A stretch of DNA of 64,000 nt from Chryseomonas sp014190935 (GTDB lineage Bacteria; Pseudomonadota; Gammaproteobacteria; Pseudomonadales; Pseudomonadaceae): assembly GCF_014190935.1 (NCBI RefSeq), contig NZ_JACHVV010000002.1, forward strand, positions 1,054,001-1,118,000, read 5' to 3'. Made by a program: the position numbers and the translations under genes. Of this stretch, positions 9,164-17,014 are shown in pieces; positions within the stretch are counted from its first letter, which is position 1; each line of letters starts with the position of its first letter. The notes under the pieces were generated by a model. The model was not told the origin of the DNA, did not search any database, and saw only the letters and a program-made list of their open reading frames with translations.

Positions 9164-9435
9164 GGGGACCTCGACAAGGCTATCCTGCCACTTTACCCCC
9201 ACCAGCAGCCTTGTCTGCCCCGCTTTTCCCTATCGGCGGCGAACAGTTTTATTTGCTGGACGCCACCTCCACCGGCGGCGAAAGATGCCAGCCGGCGCCA
9301 CGTCAAAGGACGCCCGACAACAATAACGAGCCGTGCCACGGGCACTGCCTGGATCAGCCGAAGCCGCTCGCGGCTTCCCATTGTCCGCCGCACCGTCTGC
9401 CCGGAGCGCGGTGGACCCGCTGGAGACATCCACCT

Positions 9436-10143
9436 ATGCAAACCACCGTCAACCTCTGGCCGCTGCTGGGCGTGCTGGTCATCGTGGTCGGCTTCGTGCT
9501 GAGGTTCAATCCGCTGCTGGTGGTCGCCCTGGCCGCCGTGGCCACCGGGATCGCCGCCCAGTTCAGCCCCGAGGCGCTGCTCGCCGCCATCGGCACCGGC
9601 TTCATCAAGGCGCGCGCCCTGCCGCTGATCATCCTGCTGCCGCTGGCGGTGATCGGCCTGCTCGAACGCCATGGCCTGCGCCTGCATGCGCAGAACTGGA
9701 TCGCGCGCTTTCGCAACGCCACCGTGGGCCGCCTGCTGATCTTCTACCTCTTCGTCCGCGAGACCACCGCCGCCCTGGGGCTGACCAGCCTCGGCGGCCA
9801 TCCGCAGATGGTGCGGCCGCTGCTGGCGCCCATGGCCGAAGGCACAGCCGAAAAACGCCATGGCCGCCTGCCCGAGGCCCTGCGCCAGCGGCTGCTGGCC
9901 TTTTGCGCCGCCACCGACAATGTCGGTCTGTTCTTTGGCGAGGATATCTTCGTCGCCTTTGGCGCCATCGCCCTGATGCACACCTTCCTGCTCGGCGCCG
10001 GACTCGATGTCGAACCCCTGCACATCGCCCTCTGGGGCATTCCCACCGCGCTTTGTGCCTTCTTCATCCACGCCCTGCGCCTGCACCGCTTCGATCGCCA
10101 GCTCTATCGCGAGCTGACCGCGAACCGGGAGGTACGGCCATGA
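9436..10143 (+). CDS. DUF969 membrane protein, putative pyroglutamate permease half
   Basis: A 235-residue membrane protein of the DUF969 family with about six hydrophobic segments, beginning MQTTVNLWPLLGVLVIVVGF. The ATG follows GGAGA by 9 bases; an open frame further upstream is the promoter region. It overlaps the DUF979 gene by 4 bases (ATGA), so the two are probably made together and may form one transporter. Its position opposite pxpABC and ahead of pyroglutamyl peptidase suggests uptake or movement of 5-oxoproline. That function is inferred from context. Confidence 0.88.
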   Translation: MQTTVNLWPLLGVLVIVVGFVLRFNPLLVVALAAVATGIAAQFSPEALLAAIGTGFIKARALPLIILLPLAVIGLLERHGLRLHAQNWIARFRNATVGRLLIFYLFVRETTAALGLTSLGGHPQMVRPLLAPMAEGTAEKRHGRLPEALRQRLLAFCAATDNVGLFFGEDIFVAFGAIALMHTFLLGAGLDVEPLHIALWGIPTALCAFFIHALRLHRFDRQLYRELTANREVRP

Positions 10144-11090
10144 TCCTGTCGATCCAGTACCTGTTCTGGCTGGCCGGCGCCATCCTGGCGCTGACCGCGG
10201 TCATGACTCTGGCCGATCGTCAGCATCCTAAGCGCTGGACCAGCGGCCTGTTCTGGGGCCTGTTCAGCCTGGTGTTCCTGATCGGCGATCGCCTGCCGCC
10301 GGCCTGGGTGGGCGCCGGGGTGCTGCTGATGGCGGTGCTGGCCGGCTGCGGCGCGGTGGGCAGCGGGCATCACGTGACTCGTCCCGAACGCGAAACCCGC
10401 GCCAGCGCCGGCCGCCTGGGCAATCGCCTGTTCATTCCGGCCCTCGCCATTCCGGTGGTGACGGTGATCGGCAGCGTGCTGCTCAAGGACGTGCAGATCG
10501 CCGGCCTGCCGCTGCTCGACCCCAAGAACGTCACCTTCGTCTCCCTCGGCCTGGGCGCCCTGGTGGCCCTGGCGCTGGCCTGCTGGCTGACCCGTGACAC
10601 GCCGATCCAGGCGATGCGCGAATCGCGCCGCCTGACCGATGCCCTGGGCTGGTCGCTGGTGCTGCCCCAGGCCCTGGCCATGCTCGGCCTGGTCTTCACC
10701 GACGCCGGCGTCGGCAAGGCGGTGGCGCACCTGGCCACCGCCTACGTGGCCCTCGACCTGCGCCTGGTGGCGGTGGTGGTTTATGTGGTGGGCATGGCCG
10801 CCTTCACCGTCATCATGGGCAACGGATTCGCCGCCTTCCCGGTGATGACCGGCGGCATCGGCGTGCCGGTGCTGGTGGGCGTCTACCACGCCGATCCGGC
10901 GGTGATGGCCGCCATCGGCATGTTCTCCGGCTACTGCGGCACCCTGATGACGCCCATGGCGGCCAACTTCAACATCGTCCCGGCGGCCCTGCTGGAACTG
11001 GATGACAAGAACGCCGTGATCAAGGCCCAGGTCCCCACCGCCCTGGCGGTGCTGGCCTGCAACGTGGTGCTGCTCTATCTGCTGATGTGA
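10140..11090 (+). CDS. DUF979 membrane protein, putative pyroglutamate permease half
   Basis: A 316-residue DUF979-family protein with roughly nine hydrophobic segments and the conserved stretch GNGFAAFPVMTGGIGVP, followed by GMFSGYCGTLMTPMAANFN. These resemble the re-entrant motifs of ion-coupled carboxylate carriers. The start ATG overlaps the DUF969 stop by 4 bases, and the stop lies 8 bases before pcp. I read DUF969, DUF979 and pcp as one operon. Partnering with DUF969 as a two-part permease is an inference from the constant pairing of the two families. Confidence 0.88.
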   Translation: MILSIQYLFWLAGAILALTAVMTLADRQHPKRWTSGLFWGLFSLVFLIGDRLPPAWVGAGVLLMAVLAGCGAVGSGHHVTRPERETRASAGRLGNRLFIPALAIPVVTVIGSVLLKDVQIAGLPLLDPKNVTFVSLGLGALVALALACWLTRDTPIQAMRESRRLTDALGWSLVLPQALAMLGLVFTDAGVGKAVAHLATAYVALDLRLVAVVVYVVGMAAFTVIMGNGFAAFPVMTGGIGVPVLVGVYHADPAVMAAIGMFSGYCGTLMTPMAANFNIVPAALLELDDKNAVIKAQVPTALAVLACNVVLLYLLM

Positions 11091-11098
11091 GGTATCCC

Positions 11099-11737
11099 AT
11101 GACCCTGCTGCTCACCGGTTTCGCACCCTTTGGCGGCGAGACCCTCAACCCCTCCTGGGAAGCCGTGCGCCAGCTGGATGGCGAGCGCCTCGGCGACCTG
11201 ACCGTGGTCGCGGCGCAGCTGCCGACCGAATTCGGCGCCGCGCTCCGGGTGCTGGATGAGCTGCTCGAGCGGCATCGCCCGACCCTGGTGGTGGCGGTCG
11301 GCCAGGCCGGTGGGCGGGCCGAACTGTCGCTGGAGCGCATCGCCATCAACGTCGACGATGCCCGCATCCCCGACAATGCCGGACGCCAGCCGATCGACGA
11401 GCCGGTGGTGGCCGGCGGCCCCGCCGCCTACTTCAGCACCCTGCCGATCAAGGCCATGACCCGGGTCCTGCGCGACGCCGGCATCCCCGCGGCGGTGTCC
11501 CAGACCGCTGGCACCTTCGTCTGCAACCACGTCTTCTATGGCCTGCAGCATCGCCTGCAGGGCAGCGGGGTACGCGGCGGCTTCATCCACATCCCCTACC
11601 TGCCGGCCCAGGCCGCACACCAGCCCGGGGCGCCGTCCATGGCGCTGGAGACCCTGGTCGCCGGCCTGCGCCTGGCGCTCACCTGCGCGGCGACCACCCA
11701 GGCGGACCTGCGCGAAGGCGGCGGCCAACTGGACTGA
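11099..11737 (+). CDS. pcp: Pyroglutamyl-peptidase I
   Basis: A 212-residue cytoplasmic cysteine peptidase (family C15) that removes N-terminal pyroglutamate from peptides. The catalytic triad is visible as Glu79 (SLERIAIN), Cys142 (GTFVCNHVFY) and His164 (GGFIHIPYLP), and the LTGFAPFGG start is typical. I start at the ATG at 11099, preceded by GAGG, and not 12 bases earlier. The product, 5-oxoproline, is the substrate of PxpABC encoded across the divergent promoter, so the whole 5.8-11.7 kb segment forms one catabolic route from peptide to glutamate. Confidence 0.95.
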   Translation: MTLLLTGFAPFGGETLNPSWEAVRQLDGERLGDLTVVAAQLPTEFGAALRVLDELLERHRPTLVVAVGQAGGRAELSLERIAINVDDARIPDNAGRQPIDEPVVAGGPAAYFSTLPIKAMTRVLRDAGIPAAVSQTAGTFVCNHVFYGLQHRLQGSGVRGGFIHIPYLPAQAAHQPGAPSMALETLVAGLRLALTCAATTQADLREGGGQLD

Positions 11738-11816
11738 CACCCGCAGGCGCTGCGGCGGAGGACCAGTCAGTCCGGCTGGCCTACAATGCGCCCTCCGCCG
11801 CCGCTGCGATTAGCCC

Positions 11817-13166
11817 ATGTCCACCCTGCTTGCCGACTGGCGTCATCCCCTGCTGCACCGCCGCGTCTGGGCCCTGGCCGCGCCGATGATCCTGTCCAAT
11901 CTCAGCGTGCCGCTGGTGACCCTAGTCGACAGCGCCATCGCCGGCCATCTGCCGGAGGCCCGCCAGCTCGCCGCGGTGGCCATGGGCGGCGCCTTCTACA
12001 CCGCCCTGCTCGGCATCCTCGGCTTCCTGCGCATGGGCACCACCGGCTTCGCCGCCCAGGCCAGCGGCCGCCGCGACGGCGCCGCGCTGCGCCAGATCCT
12101 CCTGCAGGCCGGCTTGCTGGGGCTGGGGTTGTCGGTGCTCCTGCTGCTGGCCGCCAGCCTGGCGCTGGAGCCGTTGCTCGCCTGGCTCGGCCTGGATCCC
12201 GCCTTCGCCGACCTGGCCGCGCGCTTCCTGCACCTGCGCCTGCTCGGCCTGCCCGCGGCGCTGCTCAGCTACGCGGTGATCGGCTGGCTGCTCGGTACCC
12301 AGGATGCGCGCACGCCGCTGGTGCTGCTGCTCACCACCAATGTCCTGAACCTGCTGCTGGTGACCGGCTTCGTACTCGGCCTCGGCGCCGGGGTGCAGGG
12401 CATCGCCCTGGCCTCGGTGCTGGCGGAATGGAGCGGCATGCTGCTCGGCCTCTGGCTGGTGCTGCGTCGCCTGCGGCTGTGGCCGGGCCGGATCGACCGC
12501 CCGGCGCTGCGCCGCCTCGCCAGCTGGCAACCGCTGCTGGCGGTCAATCGCGACATCTTCATCCGCTCCCTGGCGCTGCAGGCGGTGTTCCTGCTGTTCG
12601 CCGCCCAGGGCGCCCAGCTGGGCGAGACCACGGTGGCGGTCAACGCCCTGCTGCTCAACGGCCTGCTGGTCACTGCCTTCGCCCTCGACGGCCTCGCCCA
12701 TGCGGTGGAGGCCCTGGCCGGCCATGCCCTGGGCGCCCGCGAGGGCGCCACCCTGCGCCGGGTGCTGGTGATCGCCGGCGGCTGGTCGCTGCTGGCCAGC
12801 CTCGGCTTCGCCGTGGCCTTCGCCCTGGGCGGCGATCTCTTCGTCGCCCTGCAGAGCGACATTGCCGCGGTACGCCAGGAGGCTCACGCCTACCTGCCCT
12901 ATCTGGCCGTGCTGCCGCTGATCGCCATGGTCAGCTACCTGCTGGATGGCCTCTTCATCGGCGCCACCCGCGCCCGGGAGATGCGCAACTCGATGCTGCT
13001 GGCCCTGCTGCTGGCGCTGCCGCTCGGCGGCTTGCTGCGCGGCCTCGGCAATCACGGCCTGTGGCTGGCCTTTCTTGCCTTCATGGCCCTGCGCGGCCTG
13101 ATCTCTGCACTGCTCGCCTGGCGCCTGGCCCGCCGCGAAGGCTGGCTCAGCGACACCAGCGCCTGA
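11817..13166 (+). CDS. MATE-family efflux transporter, DinF-like
   Basis: A 449-residue inner-membrane protein with about 12 transmembrane segments. It opens with a short amphipathic stretch, then VWALAAPMILSNLSVPLVTLVDSAIAGHLPE, the usual MATE first helix region; the mid-protein repeat AVNRDIFIRSLALQAVFLLFAAQGA marks the second half. It resembles the DinF branch of drug or metabolite/cation antiporters. The cargo cannot be read from sequence. It starts 79 bp after pcp; a TACAAT lies about 30 bases before the ATG, but no good -35 is visible, so it may have its own promoter. Confidence 0.92.
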   Translation: MSTLLADWRHPLLHRRVWALAAPMILSNLSVPLVTLVDSAIAGHLPEARQLAAVAMGGAFYTALLGILGFLRMGTTGFAAQASGRRDGAALRQILLQAGLLGLGLSVLLLLAASLALEPLLAWLGLDPAFADLAARFLHLRLLGLPAALLSYAVIGWLLGTQDARTPLVLLLTTNVLNLLLVTGFVLGLGAGVQGIALASVLAEWSGMLLGLWLVLRRLRLWPGRIDRPALRRLASWQPLLAVNRDIFIRSLALQAVFLLFAAQGAQLGETTVAVNALLLNGLLVTAFALDGLAHAVEALAGHALGAREGATLRRVLVIAGGWSLLASLGFAVAFALGGDLFVALQSDIAAVRQEAHAYLPYLAVLPLIAMVSYLLDGLFIGATRAREMRNSMLLALLLALPLGGLLRGLGNHGLWLAFLAFMALRGLISALLAWRLARREGWLSDTSA

Positions 13167-13230
13167 CGGTGCGGAACCGCCGGGTCGGCGCTCCCCTCAA
13201 AGTCGGACATCCCCTGCCGAGAGCGCTGCC

Positions 13231-13368
13231 ATGAGCGAAGACACCCGCGATCAGGAACCCCTGGACACCCCTACCGACGGCGACGACGTCCCCGAGCACC
13301 AGAAGCCGGAAAATCTGGAAAAGCTCAAGGATTACGGCAAGGACCAGATTCCGCCCGGCATCGCCTGA
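13231..13368 (+). CDS. Small acidic hypothetical protein (45 aa)
   Basis: Short ORF MSEDTRDQEPLDTPTDGD... ending IPPGIA: 45 residues, no cysteines, no hydrophobic segment, strongly acidic in the first half and Lys/Glu-rich in the middle (PENLEKLKDYGKD). A purine-rich GAGAG lies about 8 bases before the ATG. It starts 62 bp after the MATE stop on the same strand. Codon use matches its neighbours. I know no function; it looks intrinsically disordered and resembles in style the two acidic mini-proteins at 61.4-61.6 kb. Confidence 0.6.
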   Translation: MSEDTRDQEPLDTPTDGDDVPEHQKPENLEKLKDYGKDQIPPGIA

Positions 13369-13488
13369 CGCCAACCCTGAACCTCTCGACAAAAGCCGTC
13401 GACAGCGGTGGCAAAGCCCCGGCGGAGCTCTTAGCATCCGTCGGGTTGAGTGGGCCTGCGGGCCTTCGTGAAGGGAATCCGGATCACC

Positions 13489-14034
13489 ATGACCGTCAGG
13501 TCCTACCTGTCGCCTCTCCTTGCGCCCCTGTTGGCGCTGCTGGTGCTCGTCCCCGCGCCGGCCCACGCCGTGGACGGCTACGCCGGGATCGCCTTCGGCA
13601 CCGACCAGAAAGCCTTTCTGGCGAAAAAGCTCTGCACCTTCCAGCCGCGCAAGATCGATGTGGTCGGCGTCGAGTATTTCGAATGCGCTGACCTGACCTT
13701 CGCCGGTGAAAAGGTCGAGGCCGGCGCCTTCTTCATCGATGGCCGCTTCCTACGCCTGTCCATCGTCACGCCCCTGGCGCAATCCTTCCTGATCGCCGAA
13801 GGCCTAACCCAGAAGTACGGCAAACCCTCCTCCCAGTCGTCGGCCGCCGCCTTCGAGCGTCTGACCCAGGACGACGACGCCCAGGCCTATCTGGCCTTCG
13901 ATCACGACACCGTCTTCTACAAGTTCAGCGCCCAGGCGGCGCGCAAGAAGCAGGTCCTGCTGATCTATACCTCGCCGCGCTACGAGCCCCTGCTCAAGGA
14001 GAAGCAGCTGCAGTTCGTCAAAGATTCTCTCTAA
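13489..14034 (+). CDS. Exported hypothetical protein
   Basis: A 181-residue protein with a clear Sec signal peptide: Arg at position 4, a long Leu/Ala/Val core, and a likely cleavage after AHA before VDGYAGIAFG. The mature part is soluble, about 155 residues, and contains two cysteines (KKLC and FECAD) that could form a disulfide in the periplasm. I prefer the ATG at 13489 over a GTG 39 bases upstream because the signal peptide then has normal length. No known domain was recognised. It is followed by a 176-bp gap before the next small ORF. Confidence 0.75.
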   Translation: MTVRSYLSPLLAPLLALLVLVPAPAHAVDGYAGIAFGTDQKAFLAKKLCTFQPRKIDVVGVEYFECADLTFAGEKVEAGAFFIDGRFLRLSIVTPLAQSFLIAEGLTQKYGKPSSQSSAAAFERLTQDDDAQAYLAFDHDTVFYKFSAQAARKKQVLLIYTSPRYEPLLKEKQLQFVKDSL

Positions 14035-14210
14035 ATATCCGGTTACAGCTCGTCGGACAATTGCCCCTCGGGCGGCCAAAGTGTTGTCCCGTTCACGTAT
14101 GGCCGGAAACAAGCCATGAACAATGGCAGATAGCCACGGTCAGAACGCGGGCAAGGAGCCCCTTCCTGTAACCGGCTACTTACGGACGTCGTTCCTTCGG
14201 GAGTCCTACC

Positions 14211-14324
14211 ATGACCGAACCTGTCGCAACGCGCGCCCTGGCGCCGCAGCGTCCCTGCTTTCGTTTGCCCCAGTGCTTTGGCCTCAGCTGCACAGGTTCT
14301 CTTTTGAAAAGGATCATTCAATGA
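14211..14324 (+). CDS. Possible leader ORF (37 aa) coupled to the acyltransferase
   Basis: A 37-residue ORF, MTEPVATRALAPQRPCFRLP... ending KRIIQ. It has a strong Shine-Dalgarno GGGAG at 14199-14203, 7 bases before its ATG. Its TGA overlaps the acyltransferase ATG in an ATGA arrangement. No domain is recognisable; it is basic, with three cysteines. Position and overlap suggest a leader peptide or translational coupler. It could also be fortuitous, since only one sequence is available to judge. Confidence 0.4.
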   Translation: MTEPVATRALAPQRPCFRLPQCFGLSCTGSLLKRIIQ

Positions 14325-15361
14325 ACACTCGCAATCTCTGGGTCGACTATGCCAAAGCCATAGGCATCGTGCTGGTCGTCTATGGCCATGTCGTCCGCGG
14401 CCTGCTCAACGCCGGCATCCTGCAGGACGCCGAATTCCACGGCCTGGTGGACAGCGTCATCTACAGCTTCCACATGCCGCTGTTCTTCTTCCTCTCCGGC
14501 CTGTTCTTCTACAACTCCTTCGTCAAGCGCGGCACCGGCGGCCTGCTGGTCAACAAGATCGACACCATCGTCTATCCCTTCCTGGTCTGGTCGCTGCTGC
14601 AGGGTTCGGTGGAGGCGCTGATGTCGCGCTACACCAATGGCGGTGTCAGCTTCAGCGAAGTCCTGACGGTCTGGGAGCCACGCCAGCAGTTCTGGTTCCT
14701 CTATGCACTGTTCCTGGTGTTCTGCCTGGCCATGCTCGCCTATCGCTGGGCCAAGCCGCTGGCCTTCTTTGCCGTGTTCGCCTTTGGCGCCCTGGTCTAT
14801 CTGTTCCAGAACGCCGGCCCGGAAGACTTCTTCTTCACCTTTACCGCGCAGAACTTCGTGTTCTTCGCCTTCGGTGTCTGGTTCAACAACTTCAAGCAGG
14901 CCATCGAGGAGCAGGCCGGTCGCGTGATGCTGGGCTCGGGTCTGCTGTTCGTGGTGCTCGAATACTGGTTCCACGGCCTGCTGGGCCTGGTCTACACCGA
15001 TCGTGGCCTGGCCACCCTGGTCCTGGCGCTGAACGGCATCGTCTTCGTCAGCGCCACCTGCATGGTGCTGGCGCAGCGGCCGCTGCAGTGGGTACTCACC
15101 CTGGGGGCGCTGTCCATGCCGATCTATGTGATGCACGTGCTGAGCGGCAGTGGCGCCCGCATCATCCTCAGCAAGGGTCTGCACATCAACGACGGCCTGC
15201 TGCACATCGTCGCCGGTTGCGCCTTCGGCATCCTGGTGCCGGTGGCCATCGCCAAGCTGCTGGAAGCCCGCGGCATCAACGGTCTGTTCGAGGCGCCGGC
15301 GTGGATCTCCGCCCGGCGGTGGCTTCGGCCCAAAGCGGAAACCCCCCGTCCCGCCGTCTGA
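14321..15361 (+). CDS. Acyltransferase-3 family membrane protein
   Basis: A 346-residue integral membrane O-acyltransferase (OafA/fucose-4-O-acetylase type) with about ten hydrophobic segments. Family landmarks are the start LWVDYAKAIGIVLVVYGHV, with the invariant His in the first helix, and SFHMPLFFFLSGLFFYNSF in the second. These enzymes transfer acyl groups from acyl-CoA to extracytoplasmic sugars of polysaccharides or lipids; the acceptor here is unknown. The ATG is preceded by AAAAGGA. A strong bidirectional terminator follows at 15438-15476, so it ends its own transcript. Confidence 0.9.
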   Translation: MNTRNLWVDYAKAIGIVLVVYGHVVRGLLNAGILQDAEFHGLVDSVIYSFHMPLFFFLSGLFFYNSFVKRGTGGLLVNKIDTIVYPFLVWSLLQGSVEALMSRYTNGGVSFSEVLTVWEPRQQFWFLYALFLVFCLAMLAYRWAKPLAFFAVFAFGALVYLFQNAGPEDFFFTFTAQNFVFFAFGVWFNNFKQAIEEQAGRVMLGSGLLFVVLEYWFHGLLGLVYTDRGLATLVLALNGIVFVSATCMVLAQRPLQWVLTLGALSMPIYVMHVLSGSGARIILSKGLHINDGLLHIVAGCAFGILVPVAIAKLLEARGINGLFEAPAWISARRWLRPKAETPRPAV

Positions 15362-15437
15362 GTGACGGCGCCGGCCGGGGCGCTTCGTACGCCCGGCCGG
15401 AGCGACGGAGCGCTCGGAGTACCACGCAAGAGCCAAC

Positions 15438-15476
15438 AAAAAACCCGCTACCAGTCACCTGGTAGCGGGTTTTTTT
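15438..15476. terminator. Bidirectional intrinsic terminator
   Basis: Perfect 14-bp stem (AAACCCGCTACCAG with its complement) around a TCAC loop, flanked by an A-run on the left and a T7 run on the right. It serves the acyltransferase (+) and the glycine-zipper gene (-), which converge here. Confidence 0.93.
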
Positions 15477-15511
15477 GGCTGAAGCCCTGGGGCTTCAGCC
15501 GCTGACGCGGA

Positions 15512-16039
15512 TCACTGGCTGGCCAGCACCTGGCCGTTCTTCACTTCCAGTTGCTTGCCCGGCTCGTGGTCCATGCGGACCTGGCCGATCTTGCCATCCA
15601 GCAGGTACTTGACGTCATAGCCGACCACCTTGTCGCTGCTGTCGTTGACCGTGCTGCAGCGGGTCTGGCTGGTGGTGTAGGTGTCGCGGTTCTGCATGTA
15701 TTCCTGACCCTTGTTGCCGGCGTAACCACCGCCGACGGCACCGGCGATGGTTGCCAGGGTCTTGCCGCTGCCATTGCCGACCTGGTTGCCCAGCAGACCA
15801 CCAACGACCGCGCCTACGGCGGTCCCGGCGATCTGGTGTTGGTCCTGAACCGGCCGACGGTGAGTCACCGCGACCTCCTTGCAGACCTCGCGCGGGGTCT
15901 TGACCGTTTCCTTGACCGGCTGGACGGCGACGACCTCGGCGTACTGAGGCCCGCGGTCGACGAAACTGTACGCCACGGCGCCACCTGCGGTGGCGACGAT
16001 GGCTCCCAGAACCGTACCTACGAGCATCGACTTGTTCAC
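15512..16039 (-). CDS. Glycine-zipper 2TM domain protein
   Basis: A 175-residue envelope protein. An N-terminal hydrophobic anchor (about 5-27) is followed by a Lys/Val-rich linker and a glycine-zipper segment at about 70-108 (GTAVGAVVGGLLGNQVG, then AGAVGGGYAGNKGQEYMQ), as in the Rick_17kDa/SlyB-like family. The C-terminal part contains YDVKYLLDGKIGQVRMD, common in Pseudomonas members. Such proteins sit in the outer or inner membrane and affect envelope integrity; a precise role is unknown. It is monocistronic and shares a strong terminator with the convergent acyltransferase gene. Confidence 0.88.
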   Translation of the reverse strand: MNKSMLVGTVLGAIVATAGGAVAYSFVDRGPQYAEVVAVQPVKETVKTPREVCKEVAVTHRRPVQDQHQIAGTAVGAVVGGLLGNQVGNGSGKTLATIAGAVGGGYAGNKGQEYMQNRDTYTTSQTRCSTVNDSSDKVVGYDVKYLLDGKIGQVRMDHEPGKQLEVKNGQVLASQ

Positions 16040-16098
16040 TACAACCTCCTGACTACTCTGTCATAGCGGGCACCTGGCCCTTCGCCATGCCTGGGACA

Positions 16099-17004
16099 TC
16101 AGGGGCGGTCGTCGAGTTCCTTGGCCTGCGGCGGGATCAGATCCTCGCTCTTCAGATCCAGCCAGATCAGCACCACGTTGGCGATATAGATCGACGAGTA
16201 GGTACCGGCCAGCACGCCGATGAACAGCGCCAGGGAAAAGCCGAACAGGTTGTCGCCGCCAAAGAACAGCAGCGCCGCCACGGCCAGCAGGGTCGAGATC
16301 GAGGTCGCCAGGGTGCGCAGCAGGGTCTGGGTGGTCGAGACGTTGATGTTCTCGATCAGACTGGCCTTGCGCAGCACCCGGAAGTTTTCCCGCACCCGGT
16401 CGAACACCACGATGGTGTCGTTGAGCGAGTAGCCGATGATGGCCAGGACCGCCGCCAGCACCGTCAGGTCGAAGGTGATCTGGAAGAACGACAGCAGACC
16501 CAGGGTCACCACCACGTCGTGCACCAGGGAAATGATGGCGCCGACGGCGAACTTCCACTGGAAGCGGAAGGCCACGTAGACCAGCACGCTACCCAGGGCC
16601 AGCAGCATGCCCAGGCCGCCCTGGTCACGCAGTTCCTCGCCCACCTGCGGACCGACGAATTCGGTACGGGTCAGGGAGAAACGCTCGGTGCTCGCCTTCT
16701 GCAGCGCGCCGGTCACCTGCTGGCCCAGCTGCGGGTTGTCGCCCGGCATCCGTACCAGGACATCGGTGGTGGCGCCGAAGCTCTGCACCACCGCATCCTC
16801 GAAGCCGGCGCCCTGCAGTTGCTGACGGATCTTGCCGAGGTCGGCGGGCTGCTCGTAGCGCAGCTCGATCAGGGTACCGCCAGTGAAATCCAGGCCGAAG
16901 TTCAGCCCCTTGTAGAACCAGCTGAACAACGCCAGAACGGTCAGGAGCGCGGTGATGGCGAACGCGATATTGCGTACGCCCATGAAGTTGATGGTCTTTT
17001 TCAT
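16099..17004 (-). CDS. secF: Protein translocase subunit SecF
   Basis: A 301-residue inner-membrane protein with six transmembrane segments in RND-like arrangement. The first helix is followed by a periplasmic domain containing GLDFTGGTLIELRY, and the later motif GYSLNDTIVVFDRVREN is diagnostic of SecF. Together with SecD and YajC it supports the late steps of SecYEG export using proton motive force. The ATG at 17004 has GAGGA 7 bases upstream. SecD ends 11 bases before this start, as in other pseudomonads. It is the last gene of queA-tgt-yajC-secD-secF. Confidence 0.97.
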   Translation of the reverse strand: MKKTINFMGVRNIAFAITALLTVLALFSWFYKGLNFGLDFTGGTLIELRYEQPADLGKIRQQLQGAGFEDAVVQSFGATTDVLVRMPGDNPQLGQQVTGALQKASTERFSLTRTEFVGPQVGEELRDQGGLGMLLALGSVLVYVAFRFQWKFAVGAIISLVHDVVVTLGLLSFFQITFDLTVLAAVLAIIGYSLNDTIVVFDRVRENFRVLRKASLIENINVSTTQTLLRTLATSISTLLAVAALLFFGGDNLFGFSLALFIGVLAGTYSSIYIANVVLIWLDLKSEDLIPPQAKELDDRP

Positions 17005-17014
17005 CGCCGCGTCC

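Noticed and set aside
14039..14175. 10-bp inverted repeat CCGGTTACAG (14039-14048) / CTGTAACCGG (14166-14175) as ends of a mobile element
   Set aside because: The 117-bp interior has no transposase and no target duplication was seen; could be coincidence or an old remnant.
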